Assembly (NCBI GenBank): GCA_031264875.1 | Contig: JAISDK010000259.1 | Location: 1-15,524, forward strand | Direction: 5' to 3' | DNA: 15,524 nt | Source of the DNA: Prevotellaceae bacterium | Lineage (GTDB): Bacteria > Bacteroidota > Bacteroidia > Bacteroidales > UBA932 | Program-made: the position numbers and the translations under genes | Part shown: positions 6,591 through 14,358 of the stretch, piece by piece | Layout of the letters: each line of letters begins with the position of its first letter | Numbering within the stretch: the stretch's first letter is position 1 | The notes under the pieces: model-generated | Database searches by the model: none | The model's input: only the letters and a program-made list of their open reading frames with translations | Told to the model about the DNA's origin: nothing

Positions 6591-7112
6591 CAAAATCGGT
6601 CGAAAAAATGGTTTGTGCAAGTGCACGAAGGACAAAATCGGTCGAAAAAATGGTTTGTGCAAGTGCACGAAGGACAAAATCGGTCGAAAAAATGGTTTGT
6701 GCAAATGCACGAAGGACAAAATCGGTCGAAAAAATGGTTTGTGCAAGTGCACGAAGGGCAAAATCGGTCGGAAAAATGGTTTGCGCTTAAGCGCAAAGGA
6801 CAAAATCAGCTGGAAAAATGGTTTGCGCTTAAGCGCAAAGGACAAAATCGGTCGGAAAAATGGTTTGCGCTTAAGCGCAAAGGACAAAATCGGTCGGAAA
6901 AATGGTTTGCGCTTAAGCGCAAAGGACAAAATCAGCCGGAAAAATGGTTTGCGCTTAAGCGCAAAGGGCAAAATCAGCCGGAAAAATGGCTTGCGCTTAG
7001 GTGCGAAGGACAAAATCGGTCGGAAAAATGGTTTGCACTTAAGTGCGAAAGACAAAATCAGCCGGAAAAATGGTTTGCACTTAAGTGCGAAGGACAAAAT
7101 CGGTCGGAAAAC
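6591..7112. repeat. Tandem array of twelve 42-bp hairpin repeats plus a partial unit
   Basis: Twelve contiguous 42-bp units (6591-7094) begin with CAAAATC and are followed by a partial unit to about 7112. Every unit has an invariant part (…AAAAATGG) and a palindrome of three types. Units 1-4 have GTGC-AAGT-GCAC; unit 3 has AAAT in the centre. Units 5-9 have GCGC-TTAA-GCGC within TTTGCGCTTAAGCGCAAA. Units 11-12 have GCAC-TTAA-GTGC. Unit 10 is an intermediate with a G-T pair. The paired changes keep the stem. Because 42 is divisible by 3, long ORFs stay open in several frames on both strands, but the differences between units are mostly amino-acid changing while stem pairing is kept. I treat the array as structural or non-coding DNA, not a gene. 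Confidence 0.85.
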
Positions 7113-7162
7113 GGATTTTTGTCGTACACTCAATTTACGAATCGGGTGCAAAATAGTTAATG

Positions 7163-7365
7163 ATTATATTGCGTGCGGGATGGTTTGTGAGATGTAATCA
7201 CATCGCCGTTTGTCATTGCGAGCAAAGCGAAGCAATCCGGAATACTCTTGTTATTCACTTGATTGCTATGGGCTGCGCCCTCGCAATGACGGACGACGAC
7301 AGTTTGCTCAACTGTGTGAAATACGCTCTTCCCGTCTCACACTTTTGAACTGCGCACAGTATAAT
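7163..7365. mobile_element. MITE-like composite repeat, copy 2 (203 bp)
   Basis: This copy is related to copy 1 (415-766) in inverted orientation. Its ends are ATTATATTGC (7163-7172) and AGTATAAT (7358-7365), an imperfect terminal inverted repeat. Inside is a second inverted pair, GTCATTGCGAG (7212-7222) / CTCGCAATGAC (7280-7290), so most of the element can fold into one long hairpin. Its centre (about 7227-7271) is only about 45 bases, where copy 1 has nearly 200 with two inserted hairpin repeats. It lies between the tandem array and the promoter of the GH106 gene. There is no transposase. Confidence 0.6.
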
Positions 7366-7405
7366 GTTGCGATGTATCGCAAGTCAATTCCCGTAAAGAT
7401 GAATG

Positions 7406-7439
7406 TTTGACAGATCGAAAAGAATTTTTCATACTTTTG
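7406..7439 (+). promoter_or_regulatory. Bacteroides-type promoter of the GH106 gene
   Basis: TTTG (7406-7409) and TACTTTTG (7432-7439) are exact matches to the -33 and -7 elements of the Bacteroidota primary promoter, with a 22-base spacer, close to the usual spacing. Transcription would start about 7 bases further on, giving a leader of about 45 bases before the ATG at 7492. It lies about 40 bases beyond the MITE-like element, so the element does not interrupt it. Confidence 0.7.
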
Positions 7440-7491
7440 TCGATTATTAATATAATCTATTATATCATTTTAATAAAAAATATACGATAAT

Positions 7492-10332
7492 ATGTCAAAT
7501 ATAAGATTAAGTACATCCGCTATTTCCCGGCGGTCGTTTATCAAATCGGGAATGATACTGACGGCAGGACTTCCGGTTCTCCGTCCTTACGCGCTGTTCG
7601 GCAACGACGCAACGGTCGATGCAGCTGACCCTCTTTTTACTGCATTTCAGAATCCTCCGGTCACGGCTAAGCCCTTTGTCCGCTGGTGGTGGAATGGCGA
7701 TAAGGTTAATGCAAAGGAAATTCTCCGCGAACTGGACATTATGAAAGACGCCGGTATTGGAGGAGTGGAAATCAACCCCATTGCTTTTCCTGGCGGCGAC
7801 GATTTGGCGATTCCCTCACTGGAATGGCTCAGTCCCGAATGGATTGAGATGGTGAAAGTAGCGCTGAAAGGAGCCGAAGAACGCGGAATGATTTGCGACA
7901 TCATTGTCGGGTCGGGATGGCCCTTTGGAGCGGAGTTTCTGCAAGGCGACGAACGTTCGCAACTGATAACGCTGAGCAGCCGCAAGGTGCAGGGGCCGGC
8001 AACTGTCACACTTGAAGTTGCCGAACTGCTGAAAGAAGCGGCGCCCGAAGGAATGTCGATGTACAGGGAAGCTGTCAGCGAGATACATTCAATATGTCTG
8101 GCCCCTGTGCAAATGGATTCGTTTACCCCGCCGGCATGGCTCACCACCTTCGACAGGGATAAAAGTACGGTAAGCGTCGATGTGCCCGCCGGCGAACACA
8201 TACTGTATGCCGTAGTGAAAGTCACCGGTTTTCAGGCAGTCATTAACGGAGCGCCCGGAGCGGCGGGTCCGGTCTTGAATCACTACAATACCCAGTCCGT
8301 CATGAAATTTCTCAACCGGATGTCCGACAAATTGTTTCCAGCCATCAAGGGATTGAAGCCTTTCCGAGCCATGTTCTGCGACAGCATGGAACTCGAAGGA
8401 GCCAACTGGTGTTCCGACTTCATTGCCGAATTTAAACGGCGCAGAGCTTACGATGTGACACCCTACCTGCCGTTTATCCTCTACCGTGTAGGACACATGG
8501 GTCGTCCGATACAGGGCGCTGAAATCACCCAACTGTCGGGCACGGCGAAGGAAGAAGTGGAGCGCGTACGTTACGACTTCTTTGTCACCTGCATGGAAAT
8601 CATGCGCGACCGTTTCCTGATTCCATACACTCAATGGTGCAATCTGCACGGATACCAGTCGCGGGTACAGACCTACGGACGTGAATTTCATCCGCTGGAA
8701 GCATCCATGAACATTGATATTCCCGAATGTGAAACATGGGTTTGGCGTGGCGACAGCGGCAGTGACAGCGATTATGCCAACAATCCAACCTACACCAACG
8801 TTAATAAATTCGTAGCTTCGGCAGCGCATTATGCCGGCAAAAAAACAGTCAGCTGCGAAGAATCGACCAACACATCGGTGGTGTTCAACCTCACTTTGGA
8901 ACGGCTGAAAATGTCGGGAGACATGAGCAACCTTTCGGGAGTAAACCATTCCATACTTCACGGATTCAATTACTCCCCGCTTGAAGCGCCGTTTCCCGGA
9001 TGGATACGCTACGGCATGTACCTCAACGAGCGCAATCTGTGGTGGAAATATTTCAAACTGTGGGCGGCCTATAAAACGAGGATTTCATTAGTATTACAGG
9101 AGACGGAAGCCTTTGCCGACATCGCCGTGATGCACCCGCTTGCCGACATGTGGACAAAATTCGGAACCCAGCGCGATCCGTTCCCCGAACTGCACTATCC
9201 GGAATATCAATATAAGGTATGGGACGCTATTCACAAAAACGGCAACAGCTGCGACTATACCAGTGAAGCCATCATTCAGCAAAGCGTTGTCGAAAACGGA
9301 TTTTTGAAATACGGAAAACGCAAATACCACACCCTGATCCTGCTGGAAGTAGAAACGATGGAGCCAGCCACTGCCTCGGCGCTGGCAAATTTTGTCAAGA
9401 AAGGCGGAAAAGTCATTTTCGTTGGCAAAGAACCGCATAAATCGTCGGGACTGAAAAACTATCAGAAAAACGACAAAAAAGTAGCGCAGACAATTGCCGC
9501 CATGAAACATGCCGGTTCCTCACAAGTGTTCACGGTCAATGCTCCGGGCGACGACATGGTAGCCTGGTTCAAGGGAGTGCAGCAACAGTGCGGCGTCAAG
9601 CCCTACATGCGCATCGACCGTCCCAACATTTACGTCAGTCAAATACGGCAAACAGGCAAAGGCAAAGATATTTTCTTTATCAGCAACCGCAGTTCCAGCG
9701 AACGGTTCATTATCAAAGCCGAATTTCCGGACGTAAAAGGATTTCCGTGGCTGTGGAACGCGGAAACAGGCGAACGTTACCGCTATCCCGGCGGATCGGG
9801 TAACACGCTGACTGTCGATCTCCCTCCGGCAGCCTCGCAACTTATTGTGTTCGACACAGCCGGCGAGGGGACGGACGCTCCTGCACTGCCTGCCGAAACT
9901 TCCGGCATGGAAATCACAGGCTGGAACCTGCGCATGGAACATATCAACGGCACCGGGCAGGAACGGCAGCTGCAAGCTCTGACTGACATCGCTGCCGGTG
10001 AAAGTACCCGCTCGTTTGCCGGACATCTTTATTACGAAAAGACGCTGAACGCCAATACGGCATCGTTCAACTGGCTTGATCTGGGAAAAGTTTACGGAGT
10101 ATCGGAAGTAGTATTGAACGGAGAGCCGCTTGGCTGCCAATGGTATGGCAGACACCTGTACCGGATACCGGAACATTTGGCCAAAGCCGAATCGAAAAAT
10201 ATCCAGATCAAGATAACCACCACTCTGGGCAACTATTTCAAGTCGAACCCTCAAAACAAAACGGGTCACAGCTGGACAAGAGGACAGCCCTGGCAGCCAA
10301 CAGGAATGTTGGGTCCCGTGAAATTTATCTGA
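7492..10332 (+). CDS. GH106-type alpha-L-rhamnosidase-like protein, Tat-exported
   Basis: This 946-aa protein is most like the GH106 alpha-L-rhamnosidase family, which removes terminal rhamnose from plant glycans and glycosides. The N-terminus is a twin-arginine signal (SRRSFIKSG, residues 12-20, then a hydrophobic stretch), so export is probably in folded form. The barrel begins near FVRWWWNGDKVN, followed by LDIMKDAGIGGVEIN and SGWPFG. FCDSMELEGANW at 295-306 and the following EFKRRRAYDVTPYLP match the family's D-S-x-E … R-R-x-Y-D region. SCEESTNTS (454-462) supplies candidate active-site acids E456/E457; assigning catalytic residues needs an alignment. The C-terminus (about 830-946) looks like a galactose-binding-type beta-sandwich. 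The gene has its own promoter and is 249 bases from the oxidoreductase gene. Substrate specificity cannot be read from sequence. Confidence 0.8.
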   Translation: MSNIRLSTSAISRRSFIKSGMILTAGLPVLRPYALFGNDATVDAADPLFTAFQNPPVTAKPFVRWWWNGDKVNAKEILRELDIMKDAGIGGVEINPIAFPGGDDLAIPSLEWLSPEWIEMVKVALKGAEERGMICDIIVGSGWPFGAEFLQGDERSQLITLSSRKVQGPATVTLEVAELLKEAAPEGMSMYREAVSEIHSICLAPVQMDSFTPPAWLTTFDRDKSTVSVDVPAGEHILYAVVKVTGFQAVINGAPGAAGPVLNHYNTQSVMKFLNRMSDKLFPAIKGLKPFRAMFCDSMELEGANWCSDFIAEFKRRRAYDVTPYLPFILYRVGHMGRPIQGAEITQLSGTAKEEVERVRYDFFVTCMEIMRDRFLIPYTQWCNLHGYQSRVQTYGREFHPLEASMNIDIPECETWVWRGDSGSDSDYANNPTYTNVNKFVASAAHYAGKKTVSCEESTNTSVVFNLTLERLKMSGDMSNLSGVNHSILHGFNYSPLEAPFPGWIRYGMYLNERNLWWKYFKLWAAYKTRISLVLQETEAFADIAVMHPLADMWTKFGTQRDPFPELHYPEYQYKVWDAIHKNGNSCDYTSEAIIQQSVVENGFLKYGKRKYHTLILLEVETMEPATASALANFVKKGGKVIFVGKEPHKSSGLKNYQKNDKKVAQTIAAMKHAGSSQVFTVNAPGDDMVAWFKGVQQQCGVKPYMRIDRPNIYVSQIRQTGKGKDIFFISNRSSSERFIIKAEFPDVKGFPWLWNAETGERYRYPGGSGNTLTVDLPPAASQLIVFDTAGEGTDAPALPAETSGMEITGWNLRMEHINGTGQERQLQALTDIAAGESTRSFAGHLYYEKTLNANTASFNWLDLGKVYGVSEVVLNGEPLGCQWYGRHLYRIPEHLAKAESKNIQIKITTTLGNYFKSNPQNKTGHSWTRGQPWQPTGMLGPVKFI

Positions 10333-10581
10333 AAAACTGTAAAAAAGTGTTATCGTTTCACAATTTTCAGGCAGGTAAAGATGATTTTTAATAAAAAATA
10401 TTAAATTCTAAACTGTTGTACAGGCATATTTTAGCAAAGGATAAAAAATAATTTTAACCAGAAACGAACAGTGGTATTGTTATTTTACATACCTTGCGCC
10501 GAAGTTTTATTTATATACAATAGTGGAAAAGTGATTTTTGAAAGATTATTATAAATTTAAAAGTGTAAAAGATAGTATAAT
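10333..10581. other. Intergenic region upstream of the oxidoreductase gene
   Basis: This 249-base AT-rich spacer has no ORF of note. TACCTTGC near 10490 is a one-mismatch match to the Bacteroides -7 box, but I find no TTTG at the right distance upstream, so the promoter is unresolved. No convincing terminator for the GH106 gene is seen, so readthrough into the next gene is possible. Confidence 0.4.
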
Positions 10582-12063
10582 ATGGACAAAAAAATGGACA
10601 GGAGATCCTTTCTCCAAAAAGGCGCTCTCATTACAGCCGGAGTAACAATCGTGCCGAGCATGGTAATGGGAAAAAAATTCGGATATGTTGCTCCGAGCGA
10701 TAAGTTGAACATTGCCGTCGTAGGTATAGGCGGAATGGGCAATGCTAATTTAAATGCCGTTAAGGGAACGGAAAATATTGTGGCTTTGTGCGATGTTGAT
10801 TGGGGATACAGTCAAAAAGTCTTTGAGAAATATCCGAGTGCAAAGAAATACTGGGACTGGCGCAAGATGTATGATGAAATGGGAAAATCCATTGACGCCG
10901 TCATAGTTGCAACAGCAGACCATACCCATGCCATTATAGCTGCAACAGCCATGACATTGGAAAAGCATGTATATGTGCAAAAACCCTTGACCCATAGCGT
11001 ATATGAATCCCGCTTGCTCACCAAGCTTGCCGAGAAATACAAAGTAGCGACTCAAATGGGTAATCAGGGCAGTTCGGACGAGGGCGTGCGTCAAGTCTGC
11101 GACTGGATCTGGAACGGAGAGATAGGCGAAATAAAAAGAGTAGATACCTTTACCGACCGTCCTATCTGGCCACAGGGTCTTAACACTCCGACAAAAGGCT
11201 CGTGGGTTCCCGAAACCCTTAACTGGGAACTGTTCCTCGGTCCGGCAAAAAAACGTCCGTTCAACGAAATATATCACCCGTGGAACTGGCGCGGATGGTG
11301 GGATTACGGTACAGGCGCACTTGGAGACATGGCCTGCCACATCATGCATCCCATATTCAAAGCGCTGCAGTTAGGCTATCCCACAAAAGTACAGGGAAGC
11401 TCTACACTGCTGCTTACCGATTGCGCTCCTACCGCACAGACAGTACGCTACACCTTCCCGAAACGTCCGGTTACCGGCGTTAAAAAGGTAAAGGAATTTC
11501 CCGAAGTGGAGATTTACTGGTACGACGGCGGTATCAAGCCAACTATGCCGGCAGGATGGCCAGCAGGAAGAAGCATGAACGATTCCGGTGGCGCCGCTAT
11601 TTTCCATGGCACCAAAGATACCCTGATATGCGGATGTTACGGCGTTCGCCCATGGCTGCTTTCAGGCAAAACACCCGTTGCTCCCAAAACTCAGCGCGAA
11701 ATAACAGTAAGTCACGAAATGGATTGGGTACGCGCATGTAAGGAAAGTCCGGAAAGCCGTGTGAAAACAGCTTCCGATTTCAGCGAAGCCGGTCCTTTCA
11801 ACGAAATGGTCGTTATGGGCGTGCTTGGCGTAAGACTTCAGGCTTTAGATAAAGAGCTGGCATGGGACGGCGCTAAAATGGAGTTCACCAATATTTCCGA
11901 TACAGATGAATTCAGTCTGGTTCTGTCGGACGACTTCAAAATCGAAAACGGTCATCCTTCATTCAATAAGCCGTCGGAAAAAGTCCATGCGAAAACTTTC
12001 GCTCAGGAACTGATAAAGCATACATATCAAAATGGCTACAGCCTTCCCGATATGCCTGTATAA
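10582..12063 (+). CDS. Gfo/Idh/MocA-family oxidoreductase, Tat-exported
   Basis: This 493-aa NAD(P)-dependent sugar or glycoside oxidoreductase is likely to act in the periplasm with a tightly held cofactor. A twin-arginine signal (DRRSFLQKG, residues 6-14, then ALITAGVTIV) precedes the Rossmann domain, which has VVGIGGMGNANL (46-57) and the acidic turn DVD at 71-73. The family's E-K-P motif appears as VQKPLTHS (132-139), with K134 the expected catalytic or nicotinamide-facing lysine. GDMACHIMHP (248-257) supplies H253 and H256 in the substrate pocket. The C-terminal sheet domain is complete. The next gene, 31 bases downstream, is a DUF1080 lipoprotein. In Bacteroides this pairing is known from pathways that oxidise glycosides at C3 before cleavage, so a glycoside 3-dehydrogenase role is plausible. 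The exact substrate is unknown. Confidence 0.88.
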   Translation: MDKKMDRRSFLQKGALITAGVTIVPSMVMGKKFGYVAPSDKLNIAVVGIGGMGNANLNAVKGTENIVALCDVDWGYSQKVFEKYPSAKKYWDWRKMYDEMGKSIDAVIVATADHTHAIIAATAMTLEKHVYVQKPLTHSVYESRLLTKLAEKYKVATQMGNQGSSDEGVRQVCDWIWNGEIGEIKRVDTFTDRPIWPQGLNTPTKGSWVPETLNWELFLGPAKKRPFNEIYHPWNWRGWWDYGTGALGDMACHIMHPIFKALQLGYPTKVQGSSTLLLTDCAPTAQTVRYTFPKRPVTGVKKVKEFPEVEIYWYDGGIKPTMPAGWPAGRSMNDSGGAAIFHGTKDTLICGCYGVRPWLLSGKTPVAPKTQREITVSHEMDWVRACKESPESRVKTASDFSEAGPFNEMVVMGVLGVRLQALDKELAWDGAKMEFTNISDTDEFSLVLSDDFKIENGHPSFNKPSEKVHAKTFAQELIKHTYQNGYSLPDMPV

Positions 12064-12094
12064 AGATTAATAACTTGAATAATATCACATACAG

Positions 12095-12973
12095 ATGAAA
12101 AAGTTAGTATATATTGTGTCGATTTTGCTGGCAGGCGTATTCTTCTCCTGCGGCGGCGGAACGAAAAAAGCTCCCGACACAAAGAAGATTGAAGACAAAA
12201 AGGTAGAAGAAGTGAAAACAACAGTTGTTCCTGCCGCAGATGGTGTTCCCGAATACACCTTAGTTGAAAAACCGCAGGTGGATCTTTCCAAATTCCCGAA
12301 AGGAGATGATGGATTTATTACCATTTTCGACGGTAAAACATTCAACGGCTGGCGTGGATATGACAAGGATGTTATGCCCAAACAGTGGGTTATTGAAGAC
12401 GGAGCAATAAAATTCAACGGCTCCGGCGGTGGCGAAGCTCAGGAAAAAGATGGCGGCGACATTATTTTCGCACACAAATTCAAAAATTTTGAGCTTGAAG
12501 TGGAATGGAAAATTTCAAAAGGAGGCAACTCGGGTATTTTCTATCTTGCACAGGAGGTAAAAGGACAGCCGATATATATATCGTCGCCCGAATACCAGGT
12601 GCTTGACAATGCAAATCATCCCGACGCAACGCAAGGCGTAGATGGCAACCGCAAAGCCGGCTCGCTGTACGATTTGATTCCTGCAACTCCGCAAAACGCC
12701 AATCCTTTCGGTGAATGGAACAAGACAAGCATCACTGTTTTCAAAGGTTCGGTGTTTCACAAGCAAAACGGAGCAACAGTCGTTGAATATCACTTGTGGA
12801 CTCCGCAATGGACTGAAATGCTGCAAAACTGCAAGTTCAGCCAGAAAAAATGGCCACTGGCATTCGAATTGCTGAATAATCTCGGCGGCCCGAACCGTGA
12901 AGGCTATATAGGATTTCAGGACCATGGCGACGATGTATGGTTCCGGAACATAAGAATTAAGGTACAGGATTAA
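12095..12973 (+). CDS. DUF1080 lipoprotein (3-keto-glycoside hydrolase/lyase family)
   Basis: The 292-aa product has a lipoprotein signal: a basic N-terminus, a hydrophobic stretch, and VFFSC with Cys19 as the likely lipidated residue followed by GGG. A charged Lys/Glu-rich linker (about 24-45) leads to one DUF1080 domain (about 72-291). Family landmarks are ITIFDGKTFNGWRGY, GGNSGIFYLAQ, SPEYQVLDNANHPD, AGSLYDLIPA, GEWN, and the C-terminal GYIGFQDHGDDVWFRNIRIK. Characterised DUF1080 proteins cleave 3-keto-disaccharides or 3-keto-glycosides, so this is the natural partner of the oxidoreductase 31 bases upstream, probably in one transcript that ends at the terminator at 13002-13046. The protein is likely anchored in the periplasm or at the outer membrane. 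Whether it acts as a hydrolase, a lyase or a hydratase cannot be decided from sequence. Confidence 0.88.
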   Translation: MKKLVYIVSILLAGVFFSCGGGTKKAPDTKKIEDKKVEEVKTTVVPAADGVPEYTLVEKPQVDLSKFPKGDDGFITIFDGKTFNGWRGYDKDVMPKQWVIEDGAIKFNGSGGGEAQEKDGGDIIFAHKFKNFELEVEWKISKGGNSGIFYLAQEVKGQPIYISSPEYQVLDNANHPDATQGVDGNRKAGSLYDLIPATPQNANPFGEWNKTSITVFKGSVFHKQNGATVVEYHLWTPQWTEMLQNCKFSQKKWPLAFELLNNLGGPNREGYIGFQDHGDDVWFRNIRIKVQD

Positions 12974-13001
12974 AAAAGATTCGTATTATATGATTAGAGT
13001 G

Positions 13002-13046
13002 TATGGAGTGTTTTTCAACAATATGAAAGACATTCCATATTTTTTT
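13002..13046 (+). terminator. Intrinsic terminator after the DUF1080 gene
   Basis: A 15-bp stem, TATGGAGTGTTTTTC (13002-13016) with GAAAGACATTCCATA (13025-13039), has two G-U wobble pairs and an 8-base loop. Seven T residues follow (13040-13046). It lies 28 bases past the DUF1080 stop and closes that unit, so the reductase gene at 13160 needs its own promoter. I cannot place that promoter with confidence in the AT-rich spacer. Confidence 0.85.
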
Positions 13047-13159
13047 GATTGCTGTTGAGAATAATTCCTGAGTTTACAGCGAAATAAAGCACCTGATTTT
13101 AATAAAAGCGCTAATTATAATTGAGAATTAAATAAACATAAATTAAAATTGTTTTCATT

Positions 13160-14344
13160 ATGAAAAGTATTAATAGGCGTAGATTTTTAAGTCTTTCTGC
13201 TTTAGCAGGAGCAAGTGCAGTTGTGCCGCAGATGATCGGCAGCAAATCCGCGATGGCGTCGCCTGTCGATGAGGCGGAAAAGAAAATTGTTACCCGTAAG
13301 CTGGGTAAAACGGGAATGGAAATACCCATTTTAAGCATGGGCGTAATGCGGGCTGACAATCCGGCTGTTGTTCGTGCAGCTTATAATGCGGGACTTACCC
13401 ATTTTGATACCGCGTATGCCTATCAGCATGGGAAAAACGAGGAGATGCTCGGCGTTTTTTTCAAGGACAAAGACCGCAGTACCTTCACTATCGCAACCAA
13501 AGTTAAACCGAACTTTCAATCGGACAATTTTGAACAGGAATACGAAGAATTGCTGAACACAAGTCTCCGTCGTCTGCAAATGAATTATGTGGACATTTTC
13601 TATGCTCATGCCATTGACGATACGGACGCTCTCGATGACCCGCGTCTGCTTAAAATGCTGAAGAAATTTAAAGCCGAAGGTAAAATCAGGCATATCGGCT
13701 TTTCTACACATGCCAACAAACCCTCTCAGATTGACGACGCTATTGCAACGGGAATCTATGAAGTGTGCCTGGTTAGCTACAATTTCAAGCTGGATATTCT
13801 TCCCGAACTTAATGCAGCTATTCAGCGCGGCGTGGAAGCCGGAATGGGTTTCGTTGCAATGAAGTCAATGGCAGGAGGCGTAGAGGATGCCGGAGCACAG
13901 TCGAAAGTGAACGGCGCCGCATGTCTGCGCTGGGTATGGAACAATCCGAATATCACAACCGCGATACCGGGATTCACCAGTTTCGACTTGCTGGACAGTT
14001 GCCTGGAAGCAGCCCATTCGCCAAAGCTTGGAGAATCGGACGTCAAATATCTGGCCGGACTGAAGGAAAAGGAAATGCTCTATTGCCAAAACTGCGGCAA
14101 TTGTGTAAAACAGTGTTCAAAACATTTGCCTGTTCCCGATATTATGCGAGCCTACATGTATAATTACGGCTACAAGTATCCAGCCCTGTCGAAAGAAACG
14201 CTTACCGAACTTGCTGTTGCAGGTAATGCCTGTTCGGGATGTGAAAAATGTACAGTGACACACTGCCCGTCGGGATTTAACGTTGCCGGTAAAATTGCGG
14301 CGATCACGCCGATAGTCGATGTTCCCTCACATTTCCTGGCATAA
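13160..14344 (+). CDS. Tat-exported aldo/keto reductase with two C-terminal 4Fe-4S motifs
   Basis: This 394-aa fusion-type protein starts with a twin-arginine signal (NRRRFLSLS, residues 5-13, through about 33, AMA). The aldo/keto reductase barrel (about 45-300) has the full catalytic tetrad by motif: D83 and Y88 (FDTAYAY), K114 (ATKVK) and H150 (FYAHA). The C-terminal part holds two cysteine clusters, CQNCGNCVKQC (C309, C312, C315, C319) and CSGCEKCTVTHCP (C358, C361, C364, C369), typical of two 4Fe-4S centres. This architecture is a known subfamily, and Tat export suits a cofactor-loaded protein. The gene follows the DUF1080 terminator and precedes the DUF6599 gene by 14 bases. Its role beside a periplasmic sugar oxidoreductase may be to pass electrons onward or to reduce a keto-sugar; both are inference. 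Confidence 0.88.
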   Translation: MKSINRRRFLSLSALAGASAVVPQMIGSKSAMASPVDEAEKKIVTRKLGKTGMEIPILSMGVMRADNPAVVRAAYNAGLTHFDTAYAYQHGKNEEMLGVFFKDKDRSTFTIATKVKPNFQSDNFEQEYEELLNTSLRRLQMNYVDIFYAHAIDDTDALDDPRLLKMLKKFKAEGKIRHIGFSTHANKPSQIDDAIATGIYEVCLVSYNFKLDILPELNAAIQRGVEAGMGFVAMKSMAGGVEDAGAQSKVNGAACLRWVWNNPNITTAIPGFTSFDLLDSCLEAAHSPKLGESDVKYLAGLKEKEMLYCQNCGNCVKQCSKHLPVPDIMRAYMYNYGYKYPALSKETLTELAVAGNACSGCEKCTVTHCPSGFNVAGKIAAITPIVDVPSHFLA

Positions 14345-14358
14345 CACGAGGCTTAGCT

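Noticed and set aside
6591..7112. CRISPR array
   Set aside because: The 42-bp units abut with no unique spacers, and there are no cas genes.
6489..7197. Long repetitive ORFs across the tandem array (three overlapping frames, both strands, up to 233 codons)
   Set aside because: A 42-bp period is a multiple of 3, so any frame without a stop in one unit stays open. Differences between units change amino acids but keep the palindrome, and two plus frames and one minus frame are open equally.
7160..7410. Small plus-strand ORFs of 62 and 66 codons
   Set aside because: They lie in the MITE-like element copy 2, where the encoded CEQSEAIR-type peptide is a known by-product of CATTGCGAG repeats.
8089..10269. 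Long minus-strand ORFs opposite the GH106 gene (249 and 290 codons)
   Set aside because: They are antisense shadows of a well-supported coding gene, without domain features or a promoter.
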